From Butyriboletus loyo (Eukaryota > Basidiomycota > Agaricomycetes > Boletales > Boletaceae): a DNA stretch of 46,683 nt. The number at the start of each line of letters is the position of its first letter. Position 1 is the stretch's first letter. Location: NCBI GenBank assembly GCA_038093515.1, contig JBBPSI010000191.1, forward strand, positions 1 to 46,683, written 5' to 3'. The notes beneath the pieces were generated by a model. The model searched no databases, was not told the DNA's origin, and was given only the letters and a program-made list of their open reading frames with translations. Made by a program: the position numbers and the translations under genes. Below, one piece after another: positions 1 through 9,400 of this stretch.

Positions 1-489
1 TTTTTCCACATATACACTCCTGTCCATCTGACCCAATTCTATTTATTTTGGTCCCATCCAACCAAATAATCCTCTCACAGTCCTTATTGATACTTGAGAG
101 CAAAGGCAAATCATCTTTTTCTAAGGCTGATTGGAAGAAGACATTTCTTCTTCTTCATCACAGCCTTTAAATGCACCCTCCTTGAGGTCTTTTCTCACTG
201 TATGTGAGGGTATGGGAGGTTCAATGATGGAACTAATGAAATTTGTAGCCTGGACTGCATTTTTAGCCTTGCCAGTAATGATTTACTGGACAATAGCACA
301 TTTGTTGATAGGAGTAAGCTTAGAAGGACAGTCAGCATGAAGGTTCTCCTTGTCAGGTTGGATCTCTTGGAGTACCCTAGCCACAGTAGACTTCCCTAGG
401 CCAGTCTGGGAGGCAATCTTCCTAGTTGAAAGGCCAAGAGAGGAGAGAGAGATAATATTTTGTCTTAGAGAGGTGGAAATGGATTTCAT
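1..489 (-). pseudogene. Tc1-like transposase, N-terminal part, degraded
   Basis: The minus-strand frame starts at ATG 489 and encodes a helix-turn-helix segment (LSTRKIASQTGLGKSTVARV), typical of the DNA-binding domain of Tc1 transposases. An in-frame TAA at 283-285 ends the first open stretch. The same frame then continues with Tc1-like sequence (ITGKAKNAVQATNF, HTVRKDLKEGAF). A TAG and a probable frameshift fall near 120-130. After them a different frame reads LDGTKINRIGSDGQE, matching the family motif around the second catalytic region, where WSDETKIN is usual; here the usual D-E reads D-G. With a stop, a frameshift and a changed motif the copy is almost certainly inactive. The remaining DDE region lies outside the window. 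Confidence 0.8.
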
Positions 490-814
490 GGTGACAATGA
501 GAAAATGAACATAAGAGGATGGGGTTTATATATGTTGGCTGACACTCAGTTACATAAAGGTGACATAATAGGACCCTTGATGTATATATTACAGCATCTA
601 AGGTCTAATATATGTGATCAAAACTTAAAGTCAAAAAACTGTCTGCATGACCTGTCACTTTAAAATAGCTGACATTCCATCAAACCTTATCCATATTACC
701 TGATTCCTGGGCCAATAGAATGCCAAGAGTGGGTACCTTATTTCATACACCCACTGCCTAGGGTTAGGATCAGGGGTTATTGTGTTGAGTGATATTTAAT
801 GTAAAACATGCAAA

Positions 815-840
815 CATGCAGACAGTTTTTTGAGCCACTG
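815..840. repeat. Terminal inverted repeat of the Tc1-like element
   Basis: CATGCAGACAGTTTTTTGAG leads to the terminal CCACTG, followed by TA at 841-842. A partial inverted copy at 633-650 could form a ~165 bp loop within the element end. Confidence 0.7.
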
Positions 841-999
841 TACCTTCTCCTCTATTCTTGGAAGCTTTATTTAGTTCTGCTGCTGCTTCTTGTTGTAGAG
901 CCAATCCAAGATTGATCAGGTCCTCTTCATTATCACTTTGATAATCATGCTCTTGATGATGCCAATGATCCTCTGGTACTTGATAGGTTGCCTTCTCTT

Positions 1000-1510
1000 T
1001 GTTATAATCATAACATTTTATTCGTACACTTTCAATTCGGACTTAGTCGATTTCACTTTCAAAGGTCACGTGACATAGCACACATGATCGTGGGAACTTA
1101 CATGTGATCTCTTGCTGACTAAGCATATGATGTCATGGCCTAGACCAGGCCTAGACTCTATGACGTCACGACACATGTATTTAATCTCCGTTTACTTCTC
1201 TTCTTTTTGATCCCCGCGCCTCGTGTGGTTAATCACCGTTGCGCTTCTCTTCTTTAGTCTATCCATGTATAGTAATTCCTCACACGCACAGCATGGTCTG
1301 TGCGCATCCTTGTACAATATAAAAGGGCTCGTGGTTAGACTAGGATTCCCTAGTTTTAACCACTTGTCTATTCGCTGGCAACAGTTGAGGATTAAGTTGA
1401 AGCTCCTTGATTCCATCTTGCCAGGTCTTTGTGTAGACCTGCAACTGTAGTGGGACCTCGTGTGAAAGGGTACTACGTGCTAGCATTCGACTGCGCGTTG
1501 CCTCGCAACA
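1000..1510 (+). mobile_element. Solo LTR, family 1 (Element 1/3 type), TSD CTCTT
   Basis: 511 bp bounded by TGTTATAATC and CGCAACA and flanked by CTCTT on both sides (995-999 and 1511-1515). It matches the LTRs of Elements 1 and 3. Internal signals are an E-box palindrome GTCACGTGAC (1065-1074), a CRE-type TGACGTCA (1161-1168), the dyad around GGTCTGTGCGCA (about 1290-1303) and a TATA box (ATATAAAAGG near 1317-1326). It sits in the coding frame of helicase copy A and arose there by insertion followed by LTR-LTR recombination. Confidence 0.93.
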
Positions 1511-3382
1511 CTCTTTGCCTTTGTTTGAGGTGGTGGACTGATCTGACCTGTGAGAAGCCATGGCTTTGTCTACTGCATCCTGCACAAGTGTTGCTAACAT
1601 TGGTTGTAATCCTATGATCACTTGCTGTGCAATCTCTTCAGCTGATGGAATTGCTGTGCATGATGATGTTGATGTCTCCACGCATGATCCTGATTTGGCA
1701 GAAATATTGGGTATTTCTTTGAAGTCAGATGATCGTGCTTGCTTGTAGGGAAGTAGTGTTCCCCCTTCAATAGTCTTGTAGTGATGTTGCCATGTTATGC
1801 TCACCTTTAAATAGTGTGGTAGGATGTCCTCTGCTGCTCCAGCCAAGGCTTGTATACTTAGTCCATATATGTGATTCTCTGTAGACCTGGTATGACCTGC
1901 TTGTAGGGCTTCCACATGATCCACTGTGTCCACTTCCATGACCTCCTCATTAGAACATCTGAATTTATGTTTCCATGCTGTTTGGATGTGATACCAAGGA
2001 TTGATGGTCAGAGCATAGTTGAGGTGGGGTAGGCTATGCTTTGACATTGCTGCAGAAATATCTTCAGAGGTGAATAGCTGATTGAAGTTGACAAAGAGCT
2101 GTTCACGGTAGAGTTGCTTCACCTCTGGCTTGTCTGGAAAGAAAACTCCTGCAGCAATCTCTGCAAATGGTCTGGTAAGAACCAAGTCTTGGATTATAAT
2201 ATCACTGGTCACTGCATCCAAGGCATGTGGAATGAGTTTGTCGTGTCCTGTGAGAGCAGTGGTCTTGAGATACTGACAAAGAATGATGAGGTGCTTGCCC
2301 ATCATGACCAGACTGCATGTAGGATGTGTCTTGGTGTTGTGATATGTCATTCCAGTCAGTTCAGTACCACAACCAGGGAACCCACTGAGTATTTCTGCTT
2401 GAAGCAGCAAGAGTTGTTGCAACTCTGCATAGTCCTGTAGCCATGCTCTCAACGCACCCTTGTTCCACACTATCCTGTTCTCATGTAACATTGCATACTG
2501 GGCAAAGCCACCCTCTTCATTGACTATGGCCTATATCAAGTGATTGCATGTCTTGAACAATGGATTTCTGGAGTCAGACAAGAAAGAGTAGCCATAGTCC
2601 TTGTTGGTGATGTCATCCACAATGTTTGTATAGTCCATTCATAGATCCAGACCTTTGAGTATCTTGTCTTCCCATGTCTTTACCACCTTGGCTTCCATGT
2701 CCATAAACATGTTGCAGATGCTGTTGAAGTGAATCTCCTCTCCCTTGTATAGCAAGGACTTCCAGTGCATGTTTTCTGTCCACCAGATGTTGGGAAGATT
2801 CATGGTGTCATAAGAGATGGCTGATGCATAGTGCTGTAGAGAGTGAAGGTGGGCAAATGGTGAGTATGTCTTTTCTGTAAACCAAGATTGGAGGGCATCA
2901 CATGCCTTCCCCTCATCATGTGATGTGCTGATTGTGGCTTTTGCTCTGATTTCTCTGAAAAATGCTAGCTGCATGCAGTACTCAAACCTGGCTATGATGT
3001 TGGTCATATATTTTGGCTCCTTGAAAGATCCATCTCTTTGCACTGTGAGGAAAGCAAGACACCGCTTGGTAGGATCATTGATTTCCACAGAGGAAATATG
3101 CTTCCATAATGTGGTCCATGCTATCATAAGAATGTCATGAATGTGCTTGCAAATGATGGCCTTGTCTGATCTGTTCTCCAATTTATTCTTCAGAGCTTGT
3201 GAAGCTCTCATCATCTCATCATTGCTTGACTGGCCTTCTCTGATCAGCATGGCTAGCAAGGCCATAGTTGGCATCACATATTGATTGATGGTGGTTTCAA
3301 GCATATGCTTGTGCAGGGGTGTGTTGGATATGCCACTGTGCAGATAGGAGGTTCTGTATAAGATGTCGATATTACCATGCAC
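1511..3382 (-). pseudogene. Copy A middle region (conserved linker of OrsD/helicase family)
   Basis: Two long open stretches (2639-3382 and 1511-2491) are colinear with copy B. Shared blocks include GHDKLIPHA, ARPFAE/TRPFAE, YREQLFVN against YWTQLFVN, and YGLSIQALAGAAEDILP against YGLSPDALAGASEDILP. TGA at 2639-2641 separates KGLDL from MDYTNIVDDITNKDYGYSFL and corresponds to an arginine-type codon in copy B. The section between 2491 and 2639 contains a further TAG. The 3' side continues to the CTCTT duplication at 1511-1515. No catalytic motif was recognised in this part; its function is unknown. Confidence 0.65.
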
Positions 3383-3395
3383 ACTGATGAAATGC

Positions 3396-4178
3396 TTACT
3401 TTTTATCTGGATCAGGAGAGTTTAGACATTGCAACACCAACTCATCTGTGCTCTGCAATAGGGCCAAAGCCTCTTGAAAGTAAACATCAACTAAGGAGTG
3501 TAGACCTGGCATGGCTGGATCATTGTCCTTGGGTATGGCCACCTTTGACTGTAATGTTTGTGTGTTCAGGCCTGTGGCTGCAGTATATTCATGCCATTGT
3601 GTTGTCATCAACCATGGCATGATTAGGCATTCATCATTTCTTGACAGTAGAACATCCAGCTCCTCATCCAGCTCTTTGAGCAAAGCCTTCATCAAGGTCT
3701 CCTTTGGTGTCTGATCTTGAGACATCTCCACAACCTCCCAAAAGATTTGTTGAATGCCATGCCCTTTGGAATGTAATCTCTGAACTCTACATGGCCTCCA
3801 GGTGGCTGGCATAGAATAGTTGCCATGATGCTTGCCATGGTGTCTCTGCATAAGCTTTTTCTGTGATCCAACCATACTACAATGGCTACAGGCAAAGCCA
3901 TCACAGATGGGCACACCTTGTATGGGTTGTCTAGGTCCTGCCAGGCCTGTTGGCAGTGATACTGTGATGTTGAGGTCTTGTGCAATCTATGCAAGATGTT
4001 CTTTGTTGCAATCAAGAGCAGAATGTTTGTTTTTCAGATGATCCAGTATTTCATCCAGCACAATTCTGATTTGACAGGTCTCACAGATAAGAAAGCTGAA
4101 TTCCTCATTGACTACCAGGTTAAGAGTGTCCAGGTATGAATGACAAATCAGTCCATCAACTAGGTCCAGTGATTGCAT
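3396..4178 (-). pseudogene. Copy A OrsD-like double zinc-finger region
   Basis: Two C2H2-type fingers are visible. The first is LICETCQIRI followed by HLKNKH (about 4020-4130). The second is FACSHCSMVG followed by HHGKHH (about 3830-3900). The spacing and the hydrophobic stretch before finger 1 (LDTLNLVVNEEFSFL) match the OrsD/DUF3505-type N-terminus found on many fungal helicase-like proteins. The two fingers lie in different frames, so an intron or frameshift falls near 3920-3990. Downstream sequence aligns by eye with copy B around WLMTTQWHEYTAATGL in copy A and WLLTTRWHEHVTEYSI in copy B. The exon ends near 3396-3400; the intervening intron holds another half of the copy A palindrome motif at 3363-3381. 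Confidence 0.65.
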
Positions 4179-5025
4179 TAGAGGTGGTGGTGTGCCTGTT
4201 TGATGTGGTTGCAGTATGGACTATGCATGCTTGTCTGTCAGACCAATGTTGAATGATTTGTGTCTCCTTACCATAAGTGATGGTAAACTCTCTGGAATTG
4301 GTGACATGGACCTCATTGACCGTGGTGAATTCATGTTTGTGTCCTGCATTATTCATGTTAGCATGGGTGCATTGAAAGTGTTGTGCATAAGCACGTCAAT
4401 GTTGCCATGCACAATGTGTTGAATGTTTATAATACATAGGCCAATGTGGCCATACAGAACATGACTGTTGATGATGGTTGCTTACTTGGATTGATCTGGA
4501 CCCTGGGGACATTATGAGTTGGTCTTCTTCCATCCTATAGTAGTATTGTGGAGATTTCATGACCTGATCCCTTTCCAAGTTGGTTGGCATGACATTGATG
4601 TCTTGTATGCCATCAAGGGCTGATGGCTGAGATATGTGCAGATATGAGCTATGTGGCTATAATGCCCATATGGGAATTACTCACAATCATGTGCATTCCT
4701 GCTTGCACAGTGGGCTGTTCATTTTGTTTGTCATTGTTTGGCCTAATTTAAACTGGGTGTCACTTACCTTGTTGCCTGGTCCCAGCCAAGTGGACTTGAC
4801 CTTCTTCATGTGTGCTTTTAGAGCATCTACTGTACTATAACCTCTTGGATTGGGACAAGCTAGGTGAGAATAGTAGCAAAGAAATGTGCCAACTTCATTT
4901 CTCATTGCTGTGACTTGCTCTCCATTGAGATCCATGAATATAGATACTTTGATACACTTTTTGACAAGAGACTTGTAAAGGTTACTGTTGTCAAACTGTT
5001 GGCCACAAGTGCTGCAGGTGAACAT
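4140..5025 (-). pseudogene. Copy A 5' exons, including an N-terminal Cys/His finger
   Basis: ATG at 5025 opens an exon with FTCSTCGQQF and, about 60 residues later, a DALKAHMKK helix, together resembling an atypical C2H2 finger. It ends at a GTAAGTG donor near 4768. A second exon (about 4480-4600) carries NLERDQVMKSPQYYYRMEED and stops at a GTAAGC donor. A third (about 4270-4356) includes EFTTVNEVHVTNSREF and ends at GTAAGG. An acceptor CAG near 4195 leads into the OrsD exon. The intron near 4392-4411 contains half of the repeated motif TGCATGGCAACATTGACG. Copy B lacks a comparable N-terminal finger exon. Exon limits are approximate. Confidence 0.5.
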
Positions 5026-5051
5026 GGTGATTGATGATGATGGTTGCAGTG

Positions 5052-5874
5052 TGTTACAGTTTTACCCCTAAGCGTACCCCGCCACTCGTTTTCCCACGCT
5101 CACGCGTCCCCGCCACCCCCGCCGTCTCACGATGCCACCCATCACCCGCTCCTTAGTCGCCTAGTGGACGTCACCCACTTCCCTGGTCGTTCCGCAAGTC
5201 TCAGTAACGCTACACTGAGATAGCCCCTGTCACGTCGCCCCATCGGGCCAGACTCACAGCTGAGCTGTCGTGTCCTCTCTTTCGTTATCCAATGACATTC
5301 GTTACATCACGTGACTAGCACGTGATTAGATTATGACGTGTCGTACCTTCGCGTCGAGACCTGTATCCAAGGGCTCTGCCGTTCACGCACCCTTTGCCCC
5401 GTGGGCCACACCTCGAGGACATCGTCACTTCATCTTCTGACCTTCCTATTCGTTGACGATGTCGCCACCTTGCCCGGAGCATCACTCCCTTGTTACTGGC
5501 ACTTTGCCGCTCCGCATTTCATGGTTATGACTCGATGTGACTCATAACCCTCCACCCTCGCTGCCATGCACAGCTCGGTCTGTGCACCGTATCTATTTAG
5601 TATATATACCAGCGTACTTAGCATAGTACGACTTCCCTAGCTAATTCTACGCATCTACCAAGTGCATAGTAATCTAGCATTATACCCTTCATCTGCCGAT
5701 TGAGCCGATAAGTCTCTACTCGATCTCGACTGGTCGCCACCACTTGACATCTCGAAGACACTTGCTCAGCAGAAGCCCGATAGTGTCATCTACGCGAGTT
5801 GGCCACTTTCCTCATTAGGCTCGAGCCCCTAGTCAAGTGCTCGCTGCTAGTTATTGTGCGCTATCAGTGTAACA
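5052..5874 (+). mobile_element. Solo LTR, family 3, TSD CAGTG
   Basis: 823 bp with TGTTACAG at one end and GTGTAACA at the other, flanked by CAGTG (5047-5051 and 5875-5879). It does not match family 1 or 2 over its length. It shares the GGTCTGTGCAC motif (about 5568-5579) ahead of a TATA-like TAGTATATATACC (about 5597-5609). No internal domain of this family is present, so superfamily is unproven; the 5-bp duplication and TG...CA ends fit Ty3/Gypsy or Copia. It lies 27 bp upstream of the copy A ATG. Confidence 0.85.
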
Positions 5875-5979
5875 CAGTGAGAGGAAGGAAAAGGGAAACT
5901 GTTTTCTTGCAGAGTGATTGAAATATATATGACACCATTTTCAAGCTCCATTTCAAAATTGCTTCAATCATGAGAGCAA

Positions 5980-6140
5980 CTGTGGAGATAGCTTTCAGTG
6001 GCTGTCCAGTAGCTTTTACCCTCATATGCAAGTAGCTTTCTGTGGCTACACAGTCTCTTGACTAATGTGGAAGTAGCTTTTTCTGTGGCTGTTCAGTAGC
6101 TTTCTCCCTCATATGGAAGTAGCTTTCAGTGGCTGTGTAT
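5980..6140 (+). repeat. Degenerate GGAAGTAGCTTT/GTGGCTGT minisatellite
   Basis: Units of about 40-45 bp repeat the words AGTAGCTTT, GTGGCTGT and CCCTCATATG. The same words reappear around 6600-6625 and 7140-7160, on either side of a solo LTR. No coding potential was seen. Confidence 0.7.
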
Positions 6141-6224
6141 TGCCCCCTGCACATGGTCACCATTTGTGTACATATACTTGGAATAATAGTCCAAGTGAAT
6201 CAAGTTAAATTTAGGGGCTATTGT

Positions 6225-6252
6225 GCATGGCAATGTCAATGTTGCCATGCAT
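6225..6252. repeat. Copy A-type palindrome (TGCATGGCAA...TTGCCATGCA)
   Basis: A 28 bp near-palindrome with perfect 10 bp arms. Related copies lie at 4585-4612, 6326-6352 and 7274-7301. Halves or degenerate copies lie at 3363-3381, 4392-4411, 7257-7270, 7422-7447 and 7488-7514. The 3363 and 4392 copies fall in introns of copy A. Confidence 0.7.
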
Positions 6253-6440
6253 GATCTTGACATTACTTATTGGATGTCTACACTATTGCAGTGGGCATAG
6301 ACTAAAACTAGAAGATGTAGTAGCTTGCATAACATGTTGATATTACCATGCAAGGATTGGAGCATAGGCTGCATAGCACATTGATGTCATCAAGGTCAAT
6401 GATACTCTTGGTGCTTTCCAAGGACAGTGTGACATGATCC

Positions 6441-6620
6441 CAGAGTGGAAGTAGCTTTTGTGACATGACCCAAAAGTGGAAGTAGCTTTTTTCACATAAT
6501 CCCAAAGTGGAAGTAGCCTTTGTCACACAATCCCAAAGTGGAAGTAGCTTTTGTGACATGACCCAAAAGTAGAAGTAGCTTTTGTCACACAATCCCAAAG
6601 TGGAAGTAGCTTTCTGTGGC
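6441..6620 (+). repeat. 31-bp tandem repeat (AGTGGAAGTAGCTTTTGTGA)
   Basis: Six near-identical copies with ~31 bp period start at about 6445, 6475, 6507, 6538, 6569 and 6599. Each begins AGTGGAAGTAGCTTTTGTGA and continues with CATGACCCAAA or CACAATCCCAA. A second array of about four copies is at 7535-7650. Confidence 0.85.
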
Positions 6621-6626
6621 TGTCCC

Positions 6627-7139
6627 TGTTATAATCATAACATTTTATTCGTACACTTTCAATTCGGACTTAGTCGTTTTCACTTTCAAAGGTCACGTGA
6701 CATAGCACACGTGATCGTGGGAACTTACATGTGATCCCTTGCTGACTAAGCATATGATGTCATGGCCTAGACCAGGCCTAGACTCTATGACGTCACAACA
6801 CATGTATTTAATCTCCGTTTACTTCTCTTCTTTATGATCCCCGCGCCTCGTGTGGTTAATCACCGCTGCGCTTCTCTTCTTTAGTCTATCCATGTATAGT
6901 AGTTCATCTCACGCACAGCATGGTCTGTGCGCACTTCTGTACAATATATAAAGGCTCGTGGTTAGACTAGGATTCCCTAGTTTTAACCACTTGTCTATTC
7001 GCTGGCAACAGTTGAGGATTAAGTTGAAGCTCCAGTCTCATACCTGCCAGGTCTTTGTGTAGACCTGAAACTGTTGTATAGGACCGCTTGTGGCAACGGT
7101 ATTCGCACTAGCATTCGACTGTGCGTTGCTTGCGCAACA
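6627..7139 (+). mobile_element. Solo LTR, family 1, TSD GTCCC
   Basis: 513 bp from TGTTATAATC to GCGCAACA with GTCCC on both sides (6622-6626 and 7140-7144). It is very close to the 1000-1510 copy but differs near the 3' end (TCATACCTGCCAGG against TTCCATCTTGCCAGG). It interrupts the GTGGCTGT minisatellite. Confidence 0.93.
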
Positions 7140-7534
7140 GTCCCATAGCTTTCGGTGGCTGTGTATTGGCCCCTGCACATGTCACCATCCATATACCCTT
7201 GGATAATAGTCCAAGTATAACCTAGTGAGTGAATCAAGTAAACTTAGGAGCTACCATGCATGGTGACATTGAATGCATGGTGACATTGATGTCACCATGC
7301 ACAATCTTGACAAGTATAATGAATGTCTCACAGTTTGGGACTTGGACTAGACAGGTACAAATATACTGTAGGCCAGGATATAGTTGTGCAGTGGAGCATA
7401 GACTAAAACTAGAATGGCAGCTTCCATAACACATCGACATCACCATACACATACAAAGATTGGGATATTATGCTATAGTGCTATTACTGGCTTGCATCAA
7501 TGTTGCCATGCATGACAGTGTGACACAAACCCAA

Positions 7535-7650
7535 ATGTGGAAGTAGCTTTTGTGACACAACCCAAATGCAGAAGTAGCTTTTGTGACATGACCCAAAAGT
7601 GGAAGTAGCTTTCTGTCACAACCTGAATGGGAAAGTAGCTTTCTGTTGGA
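7535..7650 (+). repeat. Second array of the 31-bp GGAAGTAGCTTT repeat
   Basis: About four copies, starting GTGGAAGTAGCTTTTGTGAC and ending in ACCCAAA or degenerate forms. More diverged than the 6441-6620 array. Confidence 0.75.
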
Positions 7651-7683
7651 GCTACGTCACCTAGTCCCTGGTTTAGAATATTA

Positions 7684-8313
7684 GAAAGGCTCTCAGTGGC
7701 TATCCTTCTGGGATGATGCAGGCTATGTGATAGCATATCACAAACTGCTGGAGGAGCACAGTCAAGAAGAAGGATTTTATCTGAACGATGGTTTGGAAGC
7801 CATCTTCTCACAGCTTCACTGCCTTCCTGCAAGTCAAAAGGGGACACAGAAAAGCAAGGGATTTGTATGGCGGATCAAAGCAAACACCTTTGTGTTTCAC
7901 ATGAACCCTCTCTTTTACAAGGTGGGGGACTTGGGAAGGAGTCAAAGAAAGCAAGCAAGCATCAAGGGAAACTGGTTGCTCGTCGACCATTGAAGTCCAG
8001 AAAGGTGTTTGAAGAGGTTCTGTGGCGATCAAGTGGATTTAATGGTTTGGCCAGCAAGAAGGTAGAAACAGAGCGACAGACAAGGCATGCACGACTTGAA
8101 CATCTTGGTGCTGTAAGCAAGAACAAGAGAAGGCCCCCACAGTGAAAGAAAGCCAGGGTTACAGAACTGCGTGATCTGACTCCAGAGGATGGAGAACAGC
8201 TTGAGTGTTCATTGATGCAATTGATTGAAATTCAAACAACAAGTAGGAAGGAGGAGGAGGAGAAGGAGGAGGAGGAGGAGGAGGAGGATGGAAGTGATAA
8301 TGGAAATTAGGTG
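7684..8313 (+). pseudogene. Unrecognised gene relic, acidic C-terminus, frameshifted
   Basis: One plus-strand frame without a clear start reads QWLSFWDDAGYVIAYHKLLE and continues through FHMNPLFYKVGDLG to about 7945. A different frame then takes over (RPLKSRKVFEEVLWRSSGFN to GAVSKNKRRPPQ), hits a TGA near 8143, and continues as RVTELRDLTPEDGEQLECSL into a glutamate run encoded by the GGA repeat. Amino-acid composition and helix-like periodicity suggest a former coding region of at least 200 codons. It is divergent from copy A, echoing the divergent arrangement at copy B, but no similarity to the plus-strand gene there was seen. No domain was recognised. Confidence 0.4.
8247..8290 (+). repeat. 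GGA/GAG trinucleotide microsatellite
   Basis: About 14 mostly perfect AGG units with one interruption. They account for the polyproline minus-strand reading and the polyglutamate plus-strand reading. Confidence 0.9.
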
Positions 8314-8395
8314 GAAAGAATGGACTTACAAAATTGTAGTCAACATGTATCAAAAAGTGCAATAAAGTGTCATGTACAACAAAGTGTACCAAAAG

Positions 8396-8821
8396 TGTTA
8401 CGGTAGTGGTATACTTTTTCCATCCGCTACCACTTGGACTACTTCATTCGCCTAGCTTGCAGCTAGTTCCCTTTGAACGGTACCAACCATTCTAGCTTAG
8501 TCATCACTTCCCGCGCACGGACGCACTTTCCTTCATACTCCAGAATGTTCTAGAGTATCTCTTCCCCGTTTGTACTTTCCCTTCTCGCGGCTCGATTAGG
8601 GACATGGTCTGTGCGCAGACCCCAGTAGTATAAAGACCCAGCCTTTATACCATGTACAGTATCTAGTTCTACGCAGCCTACTGCTAGCAATTAGTATCAC
8701 TTCCAGACTCTTAGTGTGCGCACTAAGACATAGTCTGAGACTCACCCAGAATCATCTCTCGAGTCTCGAGGCCACTCCAGAGTGCCTCCTCGCTGTTCAA
8801 TTGTTAGCGCCCAGCGTAACA
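8396..8821 (+). mobile_element. Solo LTR, family 2 (Element 2 type), TSD AAAAG
   Basis: 426 bp from TGTTACGGTAGTGG to CCCAGCGTAACA, the same length as both Element 2 LTRs. AAAAG flanks it at 8391-8395 and 8822-8826. It carries the dyad GGTCTGTGCGCAGACC (about 8609-8624) directly before a TATA box (AGTATAAAGAC). It is inserted in the AGTGTA repeat array. Confidence 0.93.
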
Positions 8822-8883
8822 AAAAGTGTAGAAAAACAAGGGGAAACAGAGTGTAGAGAAAGTGTGGCAAAAAAAAGGGTAGT

Positions 8884-9387
8884 TGTTACGAGACAACAAT
8901 GTTATCAAGTCACACGGGGTTCCGCGACTGTTGCAGCTATACACAGTAACTGGCGAAGTGTAATGAGGATAGCTCAAGTCTTAATCTCTCAACTGTTGCC
9001 AGCGAATAAGACAAGTGGTTAAAGCTAGGGAATCCTAGTCTAACCACGAGTCCTTTTATATTGTACAGGGATGCGCACAGACCATGCTGTGCATGTGAGG
9101 AATTACTATACATGGATAGACTAAAGAAGAGAAGTGCAACGGTGATTAACCATACGAGGCGCGGGGATCAAAAAGAAGAGAAGTAAACGGAGATTAAATA
9201 CATGTGTTGTGACGTCATAGAGTCTAGGCCTGGTCTAGGCCATGACATCATATGCTTAGTCAGCAAAAGATCACATGTAAGTTCCCACGATCACGTGCAC
9301 TATGTCACGTGACCTTTGAAAGTGAAATCGACTAAGTCCAGAGTGGAAGTGTACGAAGTGTACAAATAAAATGTTATGATTATAATA
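8884..9387 (-). repeat. Element 1 3' LTR (family 1)
   Basis: 504 bp. The inner end reads TATAATA on the plus strand instead of TATAACA, so the terminal TG of the minus-strand LTR has become TA. The TGACGTCA and CACGTG sites and the TATA box are retained. Confidence 0.93.
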
Positions 9388-9400
9388 CTTCCCCCCCCCT
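9388..9400 (-). promoter_or_regulatory. Polypurine tract of Element 1
   Basis: Minus strand AGGGGGGGGGAAG abuts the 3' LTR, the expected site for plus-strand DNA priming in reverse transcription. Confidence 0.8.

Larger units (their letters stand above)
1..840 (-). mobile_element. Tc1/mariner-type DNA transposon, 5' half (other end outside window)
   Basis: The right end carries an inverted-repeat terminus reading CAGTGGCTCAAAAAACTG on the minus strand (about 815-840). It is followed by the TA dinucleotide at 841-842 expected of a Tc1/mariner target site. An internal inverted copy of part of this terminus lies at 633-650. The transposase reads leftward and leaves the window at base 1, so the second terminus and the catalytic C-terminus cannot be seen. 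The element sits inside helicase gene copy A: the coding frame of that gene runs up to 843 and should resume beyond the left edge. Family assignment is confident; the exact terminus length is inferred. Confidence 0.8.
843..5025 (-). pseudogene. OrsD zinc-finger / helicase-type gene, copy A (helicase part beyond window)
   Basis: This is a large spliced gene on the minus strand, paralogous to copy B at 19.7-25.6 kb. Several short 5' exons (ATG at 5025) lead into an OrsD-like pair of C2H2 fingers (about 3830-4178) and a long middle region (1511-3382). The frame then continues across a solo LTR (1000-1510) into 843-999, where an acidic stretch (SDNEEDLINLGLALQQE) precedes the Tc1 insertion. Removing the LTR and one CTCTT duplication restores a continuous frame across the site. 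The RecQ-like domain expected next would lie left of base 1. In-frame stops include TGA at 2639-2641, where CGA is the likely ancestor, and a TAG near 2530. The gene is therefore non-functional. In related loci this architecture is linked to expanded fungal helicase families; the biological role is unknown. Confidence 0.75.
6145..7310. repeat. Direct duplication of a ~150 bp flank segment
   Basis: The block at 6131-6260 (GGCTGTGTATTGCCCC, CTGCACATGG, ATAATAGTCCAAGT, then a palindrome and ATCTTGACA) recurs diverged at 7157-7311. The second copy begins just after the 6627-7139 solo LTR. The flank is therefore an imperfect ~1 kb tandem duplication, each unit carrying 31-bp repeats. Confidence 0.6.

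Noticed and set aside
1340..1510. C-terminal extension of the copy A ORF into 1340-1510
   Set aside because: This is read-through into the inserted solo LTR; the true frame continues at 999 after removing it.
8159..8392. Polyproline-containing minus-strand ORF
   Set aside because: Produced by the GGA microsatellite.
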